This document shows, piece after piece, positions 24,608-33,924 of a stretch of DNA of 38,429 nt. The DNA is from a virus, in IMG/VR virus record IMGVR_UViG_3300034064_000796, positions 1-38,429 of that record; one strand, 5' to 3'. The position numbers were made by a program, and so were the translations under genes. How positions within the stretch are numbered: position 1 is the first letter of the stretch; each line of letters opens with the position of its first letter. Under the pieces are notes generated by a model. The model was not told the origin of the DNA. It was given only the letters and a program-made list of their open reading frames with translations, and did no database searches.

Positions 24608-26065
24608 TTAGTTACGAGACAAGATTAGTTCACCACATTTAGTGATGTCATGGATATGGATACCACATGATTTTTCAACATGCATTTCATAGTAAGAACC
24701 AGAGTGTGCAGAAGAACCACCATTTTTAGGACCATAAGGACCATACATACCTTCAACATAAGTAAAGGCAAAACCATCTTTTTTGTTCATGATTTTGATG
24801 TTAGAGTTTTTAGATTCTCCTGAGAAGTCTAAGAATGTAATTCTTTGAGACTCAATTGGGAAACCTGTAACTTCATCAATTTCAAAGTTAATCTCTCTAT
24901 CATCATAAAGAGGATTGTGGATTAACTCAAGAGATGCACCATTTGCCATGTTGTATTTCACAAATTGGTAACCTGCTTCAAGAGAATTAGTATGTACTGA
25001 GTTAGTCACTTTGTTAGTGTAAACTTCAATATTTTTAATAAATCCTGATTTGTTTTGCCAATCTTGGATAGCTCTGTGGAATTGTAACATTCCATACTCT
25101 CCTGTGAATCCTTTAACCTGTCTTCCAGCACCTGGCTTAACACGAGAATAAAAGATGTCTTGCAAGTACTCTTCAATTAACTTAGCAGTTAAGTGAGAAT
25201 ATCTGTGTTGGTGAGAATCTTCCAATTGCTCTTGGATTCCAGGACCCATTCTTACTGGTCTACCATTAGCACCTAATACAGTATCTGCAGATCTTGAATA
25301 CCAATATCCACGTTCTACTTCTCTGTACCATTGTTGCCAATATTCAACTTCAGCATAACGCATCCATGAATTGTGATAAGCACCTTTAGAATCAGGAATA
25401 GCTACAGCCAATACTTCAGTAGAAGCATAGTCAGTAATTCTGTATTCTTTTCTGTACTTAGACATTCTGTTTCTGAAGGCAATTGGCAAACTGAATACAG
25501 TTGAACCTGATTGCTCAGCAGCTTCCTCATATTGAGAGAAAAGTTTACCCCATTGTTGTCCTGGTTTCAAATATTTAACAGGCATAAATGCTTGTGGGTC
25601 ATCTGAATTCATTCTTACAGTGTAGACAGTACCATCTCCATGTTTTACTCCTTGATTTTGTACACGTACTTGGTATTTCTTGTTAGAAGTACCTGGCATG
25701 ATAACATCTCCTGGTAAGTACCAGTTCTCATCAAGTTTAATTTTGAATGTTTTTTTGAATTTTCCTGGAGTAGTGTTACCCACTGCTTCAACATTTTCTA
25801 CAACAACTAGAGGTCTAGTGTTTGCACCTTTCAACTCCCATTCCCATTCTGTGTTACCAATAGTTTCTTCTGTTTTAGAGTTACCCATCAACAAAGAAGA
25901 CATTGGATTATCAGAGTAGTAGTTTTGAGCTGAGAACAATTTGTCCATTTCTCCAAGAATACGGTGTGGTTTAGCAATCAGAGCAGCACCTAAGTGAGAT
26001 TGCTCAGTCATGTTGGCATTCCACTCCATCTCTTTTACGAGAAGCTTGCTTCCTAATGTAGCCAT
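24608..26065 (-). CDS. major capsid protein, crAss-like (HK97 fold expected)
   Basis: 485 residues, complete, starting MATLGSKLLVKEMEWNANMT. Segments QSHLGAALIAKPHRILGEMD, TEWEWELKGANTRPLVVVEN, LPIAFRNRMSKYRKEYRITD and the C-terminal MHVEKSCGIHIHDITKCGEL match the crAss-like major capsid protein as I remember it, and the length is typical (about 490). The family has an HK97-type fold. It follows the acidic scaffold candidate, portal and terminase in the expected order. Codon and base use do not differ visibly from its neighbours. Confidence 0.9.
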   Translation of the reverse strand: MATLGSKLLVKEMEWNANMTEQSHLGAALIAKPHRILGEMDKLFSAQNYYSDNPMSSLLMGNSKTEETIGNTEWEWELKGANTRPLVVVENVEAVGNTTPGKFKKTFKIKLDENWYLPGDVIMPGTSNKKYQVRVQNQGVKHGDGTVYTVRMNSDDPQAFMPVKYLKPGQQWGKLFSQYEEAAEQSGSTVFSLPIAFRNRMSKYRKEYRITDYASTEVLAVAIPDSKGAYHNSWMRYAEVEYWQQWYREVERGYWYSRSADTVLGANGRPVRMGPGIQEQLEDSHQHRYSHLTAKLIEEYLQDIFYSRVKPGAGRQVKGFTGEYGMLQFHRAIQDWQNKSGFIKNIEVYTNKVTNSVHTNSLEAGYQFVKYNMANGASLELIHNPLYDDREINFEIDEVTGFPIESQRITFLDFSGESKNSNIKIMNKKDGFAFTYVEGMYGPYGPKNGGSSAHSGSYYEMHVEKSCGIHIHDITKCGELILSRN

Positions 26066-26099
26066 TTTGATTTAATTTTAAGTTAATAATTAATTTAGT

Positions 26100-27260
26100 T
26101 TATCCCTCTAGCATATCCCAAAGGGCCTTTTTATTGGATTTGTGACCTCCACTTTCTGAATTTGATAATTCCTTTCTGTCAACTCTTTCAACAGCTTCTC
26201 TGACTCCTCTTGCAGCTTGAGTTTGTTTCTTTCTCTCAATAGCACTAAAGTCAAAATCTGTTTTTAGAAGTTTAGCTAAAAGAACTATTTTATCTTTGTC
26301 AGCCATCACTTTGAATAAGTCTGCTTGCATTTCACTTACAAATCTACCATCTTGTAGTTCTACATTAGGTTCTGAGATATAAGTTGGAAGACTTGTCTTA
26401 TCTTGTTTAGATAAAGGTAATCCTCCAGTTTCATTCAAACTATTAATATGACTAGTAATGTTAGTCTTATATTCTCTAGCTTGTTTCTTTCTACTTTCTG
26501 CAATATCTTTTTGTCTTTGGACTTGACCTGCAGTCTCAGACTCTTGAGTTGCAATAATCTTATCATAAGATTTTTTAGAAATAGTTTCTAATTTTCCACT
26601 GTCTTTTAAGAACTCTATCTGAGAATCTATATATTCTTGGTCATAACCTTGGTTCTTTAAATCCATTGTTACTGCAAGAACTTGAACATCTTCATTATCA
26701 ATATCACTATCTTTAGTAATACCTGAAGTTGCATGTTGAATCATCTTACCTAGTAGTTCTCCAACATTACCTCCTTTAGATGCAAACTTTACTAAGTCTT
26801 TAATATCTTGAGGAAGGTCTTTAATTGTAGCTTCTACTTCTAACTCTAAAGCTTTCTCCCAAGAGTCTTCAAGTAAATGTTCTGCATCTTCTTCAGTAAG
26901 TTCTACACCATCTTCTAACTCATAATCTACAAGACCTTTTTCTTTTAAGAACTCAAGAGTCTGTTTATTATTTACATTAGTTACTGGTTCTTTTTTAACT
27001 GAAGAAGTTTTATCTTCTTCCTCATCTTCAGTTTGAACTTTAGGGGCATCTTTTTCAAAAGCTTTAAACTGATCATCAATCAATTCTTGTTCTTTTTTTT
27101 CCTCCTCTTCTTTTGCAAGATCTTCTTCTGTTTTAACATCATCTTTTAATGCTACATCTACTGCATCAACTTCTAGATTAGTTTCTCCAAAAAAATCATG
27201 TTGTTGTGATGAATCATCCCATCCTGCAAATTGGTCAATGGTTTTCTCTGTTCCACTCAT
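26100..27260 (-). CDS. putative head scaffolding protein
   Basis: 386 residues, strongly acidic and low in complexity in its first 110 (EDLAKEEEEKKEQELIDDQF, TEDEEEDKTSS), largely helical thereafter, with a basic C-terminal tail (RVDRKELSNSESGGHKSNKK, then ALWDMLEG). Position between portal and MCP, acidity, coiled-coil tendency and a basic C-terminal end are all typical of phage scaffolds, which bind the shell by a positively charged tail. No protease domain is seen. The identification is from composition and context, not sequence similarity. Confidence 0.7.
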   Translation of the reverse strand: MSGTEKTIDQFAGWDDSSQQHDFFGETNLEVDAVDVALKDDVKTEEDLAKEEEEKKEQELIDDQFKAFEKDAPKVQTEDEEEDKTSSVKKEPVTNVNNKQTLEFLKEKGLVDYELEDGVELTEEDAEHLLEDSWEKALELEVEATIKDLPQDIKDLVKFASKGGNVGELLGKMIQHATSGITKDSDIDNEDVQVLAVTMDLKNQGYDQEYIDSQIEFLKDSGKLETISKKSYDKIIATQESETAGQVQRQKDIAESRKKQAREYKTNITSHINSLNETGGLPLSKQDKTSLPTYISEPNVELQDGRFVSEMQADLFKVMADKDKIVLLAKLLKTDFDFSAIERKKQTQAARGVREAVERVDRKELSNSESGGHKSNKKALWDMLEG

Positions 27261-27344
27261 AATTGTGACAAATTTAAGTTTAATTATTTAATTAATTACA
27301 TATTCAAAATGAAGGTTTACTATTTAAAGTATAATAGCCTTATT

Positions 27345-29759
27345 TTATTTTCCTGCTCCCTTTTGAGCAATTTCTTTAGCTTTTAGTTTATTTTTCTCTT
27401 TGTCATCCTGTATTTGATGATCAATTAGTTTAGCTTGATTAGCAACTTGTGCTCTCTTAATTTCAGCATCAACTCCATATTTAGCAACTTCAAGTACATC
27501 AGGAGTGCCATCATTATCTTGGTCTTTATTAATATCAAATCCCATAGAAAGAATAGTTTGTTTCTGAATCTCAGTTTTTCTTCTTTCTTCTTCTTTAAGA
27601 GTAATCATGTCAGCTTCATGTGCCCATTCTTCTTTCTTAAACTCAAGTTCTTTTTGTTGGAAGTCTGCTTTAGCTTTTTCTTGTGCTTGTGCCTGTGCTT
27701 GTTCTCTATTAGATCTAAGTTCTTCAGAAACAAGTAAAGCTTCTTCAGCTTCTTGTATAGAATCTTGTTTAATAACTTTAAGGACATCAGATAATTCAAT
27801 TTTTTGATTCTGCATTGCAGCATGAGCAAGTTGTTGAATAGTCTGTTTAATTTCTTCTGACATAGAAGAGTCTTCCATAAATAAACCTAATGTACTTTCA
27901 TCAAGTAAGTTTATATCCATCTGTAACATCTCTATAGACATATCATCTAAGATATAAGTGATATTCTTTTTATCAGAGTTAGCATAAGCTACCTTAGCAA
28001 TATCAAGTAATCCTTGAAGTACATTTCTTTTAATACAATTGTGTAAGTCAAAGTAAGGTTCAAGCATGTGAGAAGTCTGTACAAGATTCTGTTGGTTATT
28101 AGTAACTCTTTCAGATACAGAAGTCTGTCCAAGAACAGGATCTGTAATACCTACAGATTTACCACATTTTTGTTCTAGGTAATCTGCAAGTTGAATATAT
28201 TTCTGAATATCAGAAGCCAATGAAAGGTCTAGAGTCTTAGCAATAGTATTTACATCACTTTGATTCATTCCTTCTTCATCAGGATTGTACCACATAAAAG
28301 GAGTACTTTCAAAGAAGTATTGCCATTTCTTAAGATCTATTCCAGAGTCAGTAGGAATAGCATTGATGTTCATTAAGATTTTCTTCCCTTTATCTGAAGC
28401 CAAGAGTAACTCTAATCTGTACATTACTATGTTATAGTAGTACTGATAAACTTTCATTCTATCCATTACAGAAGTAGGTTGAGAGTTTATGTTATCATAG
28501 ATTGCACCATAATAAGGTAAATTACATTTATAGATATTGTCCATATCTTTAAACTGTCCTGGAATTGGTCTCATTTCTTTGTAAATGTCAGCACCAATTT
28601 TATATCCTTCATATACTTCAGGAATCCATTCATACTTAATTTTTACATCTCCATTTTCTTTATCAAGTCTATAAGTTTCATCAACCATAAACTTAGTTTG
28701 GAGAACACCATCTTGATCTATATAATCTAACCAACCTATTTTTCTAAGTCCTTTAAATACACAATGCAATACCCTTACTGCATTTTTATCTTCATAGGTT
28801 AAGTATTCATCAAAATTAAATAGATTGTCATGTACTCTTTGAGTAATATGATGATTATAGTTTCTCCAAAGAGTATCTATTTCTTTATCTGTAAGTTCAA
28901 AAGTCTGTACAATTTGTGAAGGGTGCATTCTATATTCTGCTGCAGCCCACTCTCCTTGTTCTATGTAGTCAAGATCTGAAGCTTTATCACAAGAAAATCT
29001 AACAGGGTTTACAACTTTCATTGCTGGTTCTCCATTGATTATTCCTAACCAATATACTTCATAAGCTGAGATTAAACCATGTTTCCAACCATTATTAAAT
29101 TTCTTTTTGACATCTAATTTCTTAATTAAGTAATTAACAATTTGTTGTCCTTGTACTTCAGCAGGATCTCTATGGTCCCTTTTCATGTATGCTCTTACTT
29201 TATCAGGAGTTGCAGCTTCAATGTCAGCTTGCATTTTTTCTTGCATTTGTTGAGACTCTTGTTCAGTGAGCTCTCTTCCTTTTATTTGAGCCTGATACTC
29301 TTCTTCTTTTTGTTGTTTAATGGGAGCCATTATAGAGTTAACAACAAAGTCAGTTATTCTTTTAGTCTCTTCTTCTACTTTTCTATTTGATGCTTCTTTA
29401 TTAGTGGCAATGACTCTATAACCAAAAGGTCTTTTCATTTCCATACCAATTAAAGCTTTTACTCTATAAGAACAAATATCTCTATTTGCCATTTGAGCTG
29501 GCATCTCTCCCTGGTCAGCCCCATAAGGACTAGCTACATAAGCAAAGTCAGAGAGGTCAATTATGTTATTAAATAAATCATAATTTACCCTCATTCTTTT
29601 ATACTCATTAACCCCTCCATATCCAATAGATAAGAAGTTGGCTTTAGTATCATACATGTCAATCTTTTCTCTATACCAAAGAAAGTTATTATCTTCCTTT
29701 TCTCTTCTGCTAAGTCTCTCAGTAGAATATGACTTGGGTTGCGTAACTGGTTGATTCAT
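27345..29759 (-). CDS. portal protein, crAss-like
   Basis: 804 residues. The body has DNNFLWYREKIDMYDTKANF, SYRVKALIGMEMKRPFGYRV, NGWKHGLISAYEVYWLGIIN, QPTSVMDRMKVYQYYYNIVM and SVGITDPVLGQTSVSERVTN, all typical of large crAss-like portals. The last ~170 residues are a long charged helix or coiled coil (EELRSNREQAQAQAQEKAKA) followed by DINKDQDNDGTPDVLEVAKY (about 742-761), a calcium-binding thrombospondin-type-3-like loop. The portal is the dodecameric ring through which DNA is packaged. It follows TerL after 34 nt. Confident call. Confidence 0.88.
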   Translation of the reverse strand: MNQPVTQPKSYSTERLSRREKEDNNFLWYREKIDMYDTKANFLSIGYGGVNEYKRMRVNYDLFNNIIDLSDFAYVASPYGADQGEMPAQMANRDICSYRVKALIGMEMKRPFGYRVIATNKEASNRKVEEETKRITDFVVNSIMAPIKQQKEEEYQAQIKGRELTEQESQQMQEKMQADIEAATPDKVRAYMKRDHRDPAEVQGQQIVNYLIKKLDVKKKFNNGWKHGLISAYEVYWLGIINGEPAMKVVNPVRFSCDKASDLDYIEQGEWAAAEYRMHPSQIVQTFELTDKEIDTLWRNYNHHITQRVHDNLFNFDEYLTYEDKNAVRVLHCVFKGLRKIGWLDYIDQDGVLQTKFMVDETYRLDKENGDVKIKYEWIPEVYEGYKIGADIYKEMRPIPGQFKDMDNIYKCNLPYYGAIYDNINSQPTSVMDRMKVYQYYYNIVMYRLELLLASDKGKKILMNINAIPTDSGIDLKKWQYFFESTPFMWYNPDEEGMNQSDVNTIAKTLDLSLASDIQKYIQLADYLEQKCGKSVGITDPVLGQTSVSERVTNNQQNLVQTSHMLEPYFDLHNCIKRNVLQGLLDIAKVAYANSDKKNITYILDDMSIEMLQMDINLLDESTLGLFMEDSSMSEEIKQTIQQLAHAAMQNQKIELSDVLKVIKQDSIQEAEEALLVSEELRSNREQAQAQAQEKAKADFQQKELEFKKEEWAHEADMITLKEEERRKTEIQKQTILSMGFDINKDQDNDGTPDVLEVAKYGVDAEIKRAQVANQAKLIDHQIQDDKEKNKLKAKEIAQKGAGK

Positions 29760-29793
29760 TTGTTTAAAAGATAAGTATCCACAAAAGTAATAA

Positions 29794-31941
29794 TTATTTT
29801 AATGACTGTAGAGCATTTCTACCATTATTTTTTGAGTACATAGTTCCCATCATATCTAAAAGTTGTTTTGCTTTAGCATTTCCTTTTGATTTTGGTTGGT
29901 ATTCTTTTCCATGTAAGTCTTCTTGATCTTGAAACATAACTTGCATAAGTGCCATGACCCTATCAAAGTTTCCCTTTCTATTATAACTAATTAACTCTTC
30001 TAATAGTCCAATAGAATAAATTTGATCTAAAGCTCTAATAGGCATACCATCATCATCAAAGTCAAGAGTCTCTAACAACCAAGATTTAATATACTTTTCA
30101 CCTGCATCTTTAAGTTGATCTATCATGTGACAACCATATAACCTATTTACTTTAGAATTCTTAACATTCTTCTTTATAACTTCATCAGGTTGATAAGCTA
30201 AATAGTGCAGTTGTTTTCTTCTTCTGAAGTAATCTTTAACATGGGTTACTTCATTCTCATGCATAATAGTAGTGTTGTATAACTCAGCAAATAATCTACA
30301 AATGTAGTTTACATCATCTGCTTCTCCAGGTCTACCTACATATTCTGCAACAATTATTCTTTTAGTTCTATCTCCTATAATTACACTCTTATAAACATAA
30401 ACAGCAGCAAGAGAAGTACCTTGTGCCTGTCTGTAAGGGTCATAACCTATTTTGTAAGCATTTCTTTGAGGCACTTCAGCAGGATATTCATAGATAACAG
30501 GACACCCCTCTAGAGAAGTATTGTCAGGTTTCATTCTATAAATTACATTAGCTGAGCCATCAAGTATAGGTTCTGCTTTAACTTTTTTAGATTCATAATC
30601 ATAGAATAGTTTAACAGGAGTCCCCATAATCATATGAAGATTCTTTGCTTTAACTATTTCAAGTTGCCTCTTTAATTCAAGTACAGGAAAGTTATTAATA
30701 CTAACCATACCAAATGCTTCAAAAGGGCCCAAAGGTTTTTCCTGCATCCTCTTCTGAATATCAGCAGAAGTAGCACCATTGTCAAGTAAAAGTTTTCTTT
30801 GAGCAAGCTCTAAAGCTTTAGCTGATTGAATATCTGAGTTACCTTGTTCATCATAGTAACCTTCCATGTTCCAAGTAATAGGATGAAAGAAACCACATTT
30901 CATATCTTCAGAATCTTCATCCCAAATGTTTTGAAAAGGTAACATACCAAACCTAAGAGGATTAGAATGCATTTCAGAGTAATCTGCAGTACCACCTTCC
31001 ATATCTCCAGAAGTACCAAAGATAGTAATCATACCTGTTTTAATTGCTCCTGCCATTACACAATCTTGAGTAGCAGCATAAGAGTTTTTAAGTAATCCAG
31101 GAGTACCAAAAGCTCCAGACTCTTCAAAGATTACATCTCTAGCATCTTTACCCCTTGCGGCATCTGCATTATCTTTAAAGGTTAAAGCCATTATTTCAGA
31201 TAAGAATCCTGTCTCAATCTTAACTCCACTTCTGTATTCAATAGTAGAAGCTTTAACGTGGTCCATTTTATCTACAGTATCTTTAGGATAAACCCAAGCT
31301 GTATGAGCATTAATAAAGTTGAGATAATTAGAAGACATTGTAAAGATACCTTTAGGATAAAGGAATTTCTTTTCATAAGCAGCAAAGATTGTTAATGACC
31401 TTGGATAACACAAGTAATTCTTAACTGCAATAGCAGCATTCTTATATGAGTAACCTTTCCTTCTAGATTTACCTACAATAAGATTATAACCTCCATTTAA
31501 GTAAGACTCTTCAATCTTAACTCCTAATTGTAACCCAGTAAATAAGTCAGAAAGATTTGTAGATTCAGTTACAGGTATTCCTAGTCCATCTACAATACCA
31601 TTAAAAGCAATTTCTCTTGCCCAAAAGTAATTATAATCTCCATCCCAAAAGTCAGGGAAGTCAGTAATTTTAGCAGATTTTTTAGCATTCATATCTTCTG
31701 CCTTAAGAATAGGACAGAAATTAAGATAGAAATAATGATCTCCAGTGACCTTAACTCCACCTACAGAATGACCATTAATTATTCTAGCTCTTTGTTCTTG
31801 CCAATAAGTAAACCAATCAGGGGAACCCCAAGGGTCTAGACAGTATGAACCATACTTCTGAAACTTTCTAGCTTCTTCTCTAAACACTTCTGTGTTTATC
31901 CAAATCCCATCAGGGTTCCTTATTGATCCTAGTTGACTCAT
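29794..31941 (-). CDS. terL: terminase large subunit
   Basis: 715 residues. The ATPase domain has a Walker-A-like GKSRRKGYS (about 157-165) and Walker B DVIFEE (269-274). The nuclease domain has KIGYDPYRQAQGTSLAAVYV (D501), AEYVGRPGEADDVNYICRLF and, near the end, DDDGMPIRALDQIYSIGLLE. These are characteristic of crAss-like TerL. It drives DNA packaging through the portal. Its ATG overlaps the stop of the upstream 85-aa gene as ATGA, indicating coupling. No small-subunit gene is clearly recognisable nearby. Confidence 0.93.
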   Translation of the reverse strand: MSQLGSIRNPDGIWINTEVFREEARKFQKYGSYCLDPWGSPDWFTYWQEQRARIINGHSVGGVKVTGDHYFYLNFCPILKAEDMNAKKSAKITDFPDFWDGDYNYFWAREIAFNGIVDGLGIPVTESTNLSDLFTGLQLGVKIEESYLNGGYNLIVGKSRRKGYSYKNAAIAVKNYLCYPRSLTIFAAYEKKFLYPKGIFTMSSNYLNFINAHTAWVYPKDTVDKMDHVKASTIEYRSGVKIETGFLSEIMALTFKDNADAARGKDARDVIFEESGAFGTPGLLKNSYAATQDCVMAGAIKTGMITIFGTSGDMEGGTADYSEMHSNPLRFGMLPFQNIWDEDSEDMKCGFFHPITWNMEGYYDEQGNSDIQSAKALELAQRKLLLDNGATSADIQKRMQEKPLGPFEAFGMVSINNFPVLELKRQLEIVKAKNLHMIMGTPVKLFYDYESKKVKAEPILDGSANVIYRMKPDNTSLEGCPVIYEYPAEVPQRNAYKIGYDPYRQAQGTSLAAVYVYKSVIIGDRTKRIIVAEYVGRPGEADDVNYICRLFAELYNTTIMHENEVTHVKDYFRRRKQLHYLAYQPDEVIKKNVKNSKVNRLYGCHMIDQLKDAGEKYIKSWLLETLDFDDDGMPIRALDQIYSIGLLEELISYNRKGNFDRVMALMQVMFQDQEDLHGKEYQPKSKGNAKAKQLLDMMGTMYSKNNGRNALQSLK

Positions 31942-32195
31942 ATTTTATATCTAAATAATTTAAAATTTTTACTTAAAGTAAACTGATAAGTAAATCTAAT
32001 AAGAACTTGTACCCACTTTTCTTTAGTGTAAAAAGTAATAGAATGAAGTTCATATTTTTTTAAAAAACTAGGTTTTTCTGAAAACATTTTAGAAGTTATT
32101 TCACACTCTTGCTCTTCTAAACAATTAGTAGTTTCTTTTTTCCATTTCCAACTATCTGGTTTCCAATTATGAGTAATTTGTTTATAAGAGTCCAT
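31938..32195 (-). CDS. hypothetical protein, 85 aa, coupled to terL
   Basis: MDSYKQITHNWKPDSWKWKK, then a Cys/Glu segment (TTNCLEEQECEITSKMF) and a basic aromatic C terminus. I recognise no domain. The stop overlaps the terL start by ATGA, so it is probably a genuine translated gene. A role in packaging is possible from position, but nothing in the sequence shows it. Confidence 0.5.
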   Translation of the reverse strand: MDSYKQITHNWKPDSWKWKKETTNCLEEQECEITSKMFSEKPSFLKKYELHSITFYTKEKWVQVLIRFTYQFTLSKNFKLFRYKI

Positions 32196-32219
32196 GATTT
32201 TTAAAAATTAAGTTAATAT

Positions 32220-32795
32220 TTATTTTAAACTATTTGGGTCTGCAAATGGACTAACTATTTTTTGCCCTTTATTTTTTACCTCTTCAAATACCTCATTATC
32301 AACTTTTTCTCTAAGAGTATTTAAGTTTTCTAGTACTCTAGAAGTATCATTTAAAGCTGAGGTTATATCTTTAGGTTTAAAGATTGGTGCACCTGTTCTG
32401 AGATTAACATCATTCATGCTGAATCCAATAAAGAACTGTTGCATCTTTTCAGCAGCTGATTTAGCAGCCATATAGTAATTATAAGTTACAGAAGCTTCAG
32501 CTTGAAACTCTTTAAGCTTAGCAATACCTCTAAGAAGTAAAGGATCATTTTGGTCCCACTCTGCTCTTGTGATTATATCTTTTATAATCTTATCAGGTCT
32601 CTGGTCTTCAGAGTATCCTGAGTAAGGATTAGATTTCTGAATAGATGCCATGAATTCAATATAAGAGAAGTCTTCTATAGCATATCTTTTATCTGCAGAT
32701 TCATCTCTTTCCCATATCTCTTTGAATGGAGGTATAAGTAAAACTTGTGTTGTAGGAGAGACTACTTTGCTCTCTACTGTAAATAGTAAACTCAT
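32220..32795 (-). CDS. crAss-like conserved protein upstream of terL, 191 aa
   Basis: Starts MSLLFTVESKVVSPTTQVLL. PPFKEIWERDESADKRYAIE, DFSYIEFMASIQKSNPYSGY and the helical C-terminal half (VLENLNTLREKVDNEVFEEV) recall a protein found upstream of TerL in this phage group. It is predicted to be largely helical, with a C-terminal coiled coil. A small-terminase-like or assembly role would fit the position, but there is no recognisable helix-turn-helix. Its ATG overlaps the stop of the 84-aa gene (ATGA). Confidence 0.55.
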   Translation of the reverse strand: MSLLFTVESKVVSPTTQVLLIPPFKEIWERDESADKRYAIEDFSYIEFMASIQKSNPYSGYSEDQRPDKIIKDIITRAEWDQNDPLLLRGIAKLKEFQAEASVTYNYYMAAKSAAEKMQQFFIGFSMNDVNLRTGAPIFKPKDITSALNDTSRVLENLNTLREKVDNEVFEEVKNKGQKIVSPFADPNSLK

Positions 32796-33046
32796 ATAGT
32801 TTGTTGTTGAGGATTAAGTAACTGTTTTAACTCTTCGTAAGTAAGTACACTAGCAAAGTTATCAGCTGCTGAATAGATTATACCATACTCAAAACCATCA
32901 GGTTCTTTAGCAATACCTATGGCATCTATCTTAAAGAAAGTCATTAGTCTTGTTTCACAATTAGTTACATGAGAAGTTAACCCCATTTTTTCTAGGTTAT
33001 CAGTCTCATCTGTATTGAAGTAAATTTCTAATTCAATTGGTAGCAT
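32792..33046 (-). CDS. small conserved-looking protein, 84 aa
   Basis: MLPIELEIYFNTDETDNLEK, with TRLMTFFKIDAIGIAKEPDG, YGIIYSAADNFASVLTYEEL and a Gln-rich end. The alternating strand pattern suggests a small alpha/beta protein. It lies between the endolysin and the 191-aa gene and overlaps the latter by 4 nt. Function not known. Confidence 0.55.
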   Translation of the reverse strand: MLPIELEIYFNTDETDNLEKMGLTSHVTNCETRLMTFFKIDAIGIAKEPDGFEYGIIYSAADNFASVLTYEELKQLLNPQQQTI

Positions 33047-33049
33047 AGT

Positions 33050-33628
33050 TTATACTTTAAAGATTGCTATTGATCTGTTTAACCAACCTTTTAAAAACTT
33101 TTTAAGTTTAATATTTACTCTTACAAGACTATTATAGGCTGTATTTCTAGCTAAGTATAAACACTCTTCAGTTACATGGAGCATTTTCTCCCTAGTTGCA
33201 GGTCCAATAATCCCATCTTGTGGGACTTTTGCACAACCTTGCATTATTTTGATTGCTCTAGCATTTCCCATGTTATAAGCAGTATCAAAGTACATAAGTC
33301 TTGCTTCAAGAGGAAGAATAAATGCATTTATTGCTCTATAATACTTAGTATAAGCAATAGCTGCAGCTTCTTCATAGGTAGTATCCTTGAAATCATCAAG
33401 ATTTTTAAACATTTCTTTGTTATGATTATAGGCAATGCCCCAAAGAGTCCAACCTCCAGAGTCTCCAGCAACATTATGAAGACTTCCCCCTGCTTTAGGG
33501 TTTTTTACCCCCTCCCAAACCAAAGTTCTGTTAAAAATGTACTCTTTAAAGTACTCGAATTCCTTTTCTACTGTTGGATTAGCCTTAGCTAGTCTTATAT
33601 AGTCTGCTATAGTGAGTTTATTTGCCAT
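33050..33628 (-). CDS. GH108 family endolysin (muramidase)
   Basis: 192 residues. The presumed catalytic Glu lies in RTLVWEGVKNP (E39), followed by GDSGGWTLWGIAYNHNKEMF (55-74), the GH108 pattern of EGG ... D-GG-T-GI. The C-terminal part (about 105-150) has LMYFDTAYNMGNARAIKIMQ and DGIIGPATREKM, the peptidoglycan-binding segment of this family. It would cut the glycan backbone of peptidoglycan at lysis. No signal or anchor sequence is seen, so export through a holin is expected. It starts within the TAATG overlap with the DUF1573 gene. The holin candidate lies far downstream (11557-12096). Confidence 0.85.
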   Translation of the reverse strand: MANKLTIADYIRLAKANPTVEKEFEYFKEYIFNRTLVWEGVKNPKAGGSLHNVAGDSGGWTLWGIAYNHNKEMFKNLDDFKDTTYEEAAAIAYTKYYRAINAFILPLEARLMYFDTAYNMGNARAIKIMQGCAKVPQDGIIGPATREKMLHVTEECLYLARNTAYNSLVRVNIKLKKFLKGWLNRSIAIFKV

Positions 33629-33921
33629 TATCTAATCCTTGTTGCTTTAATAGTTAATATTTCTGTTATCTGATCTTCATATATAATGTCAATCCTTTTT
33701 GTAACTGATTGGGCCCCTTGAACTTGCTCAGGGATATTAGTATTACTATAAGTAATTACTAACTCTTTAGTTTGTTCATCATACTTAGTTGCAGTACATC
33801 CACAATAAGGCACTATTGCTGTTATTGTAGGTATGCTTTCTAAAGACCTGAAGATTATTTTTTTAGGAGAACCTGCTTTTATTATCCCTAAATTAATTTC
33901 TGATTTTTCCCAGTGACTCAT
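33628..33921 (-). CDS. DUF1573 (Ig-like, Hydin-type) domain protein
   Basis: 97 residues. INLGIIKAGSPKKIIFRSLE, ITAIVPYCGCTATKYDEQTK and ITYSNTNIPEQVQGAQSVTK follow the DUF1573 pattern (G-I-xAG ... CGCT ... Y ... V-G-Q), an Ig-like fold. In bacteria such domains are mostly periplasmic, but this copy has no signal peptide and is a free-standing single domain. Here it may be a small capsid or tail accessory. The stop TAA overlaps the endolysin ATG by 1 nt, indicating translational coupling. Confidence 0.75.
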   Translation of the reverse strand: MSHWEKSEINLGIIKAGSPKKIIFRSLESIPTITAIVPYCGCTATKYDEQTKELVITYSNTNIPEQVQGAQSVTKRIDIIYEDQITEILTIKATRIR

Positions 33922-33924
33922 ATC

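Noticed and set aside
27435-27829. Open frames in other phases and on the opposite strand within the portal C-terminal region
   Set aside because: They lie inside the coiled-coil coding part of the portal, with Lys/Leu or Phe/Cys runs that arise from skewed codons. The portal frame is clearly the real one.
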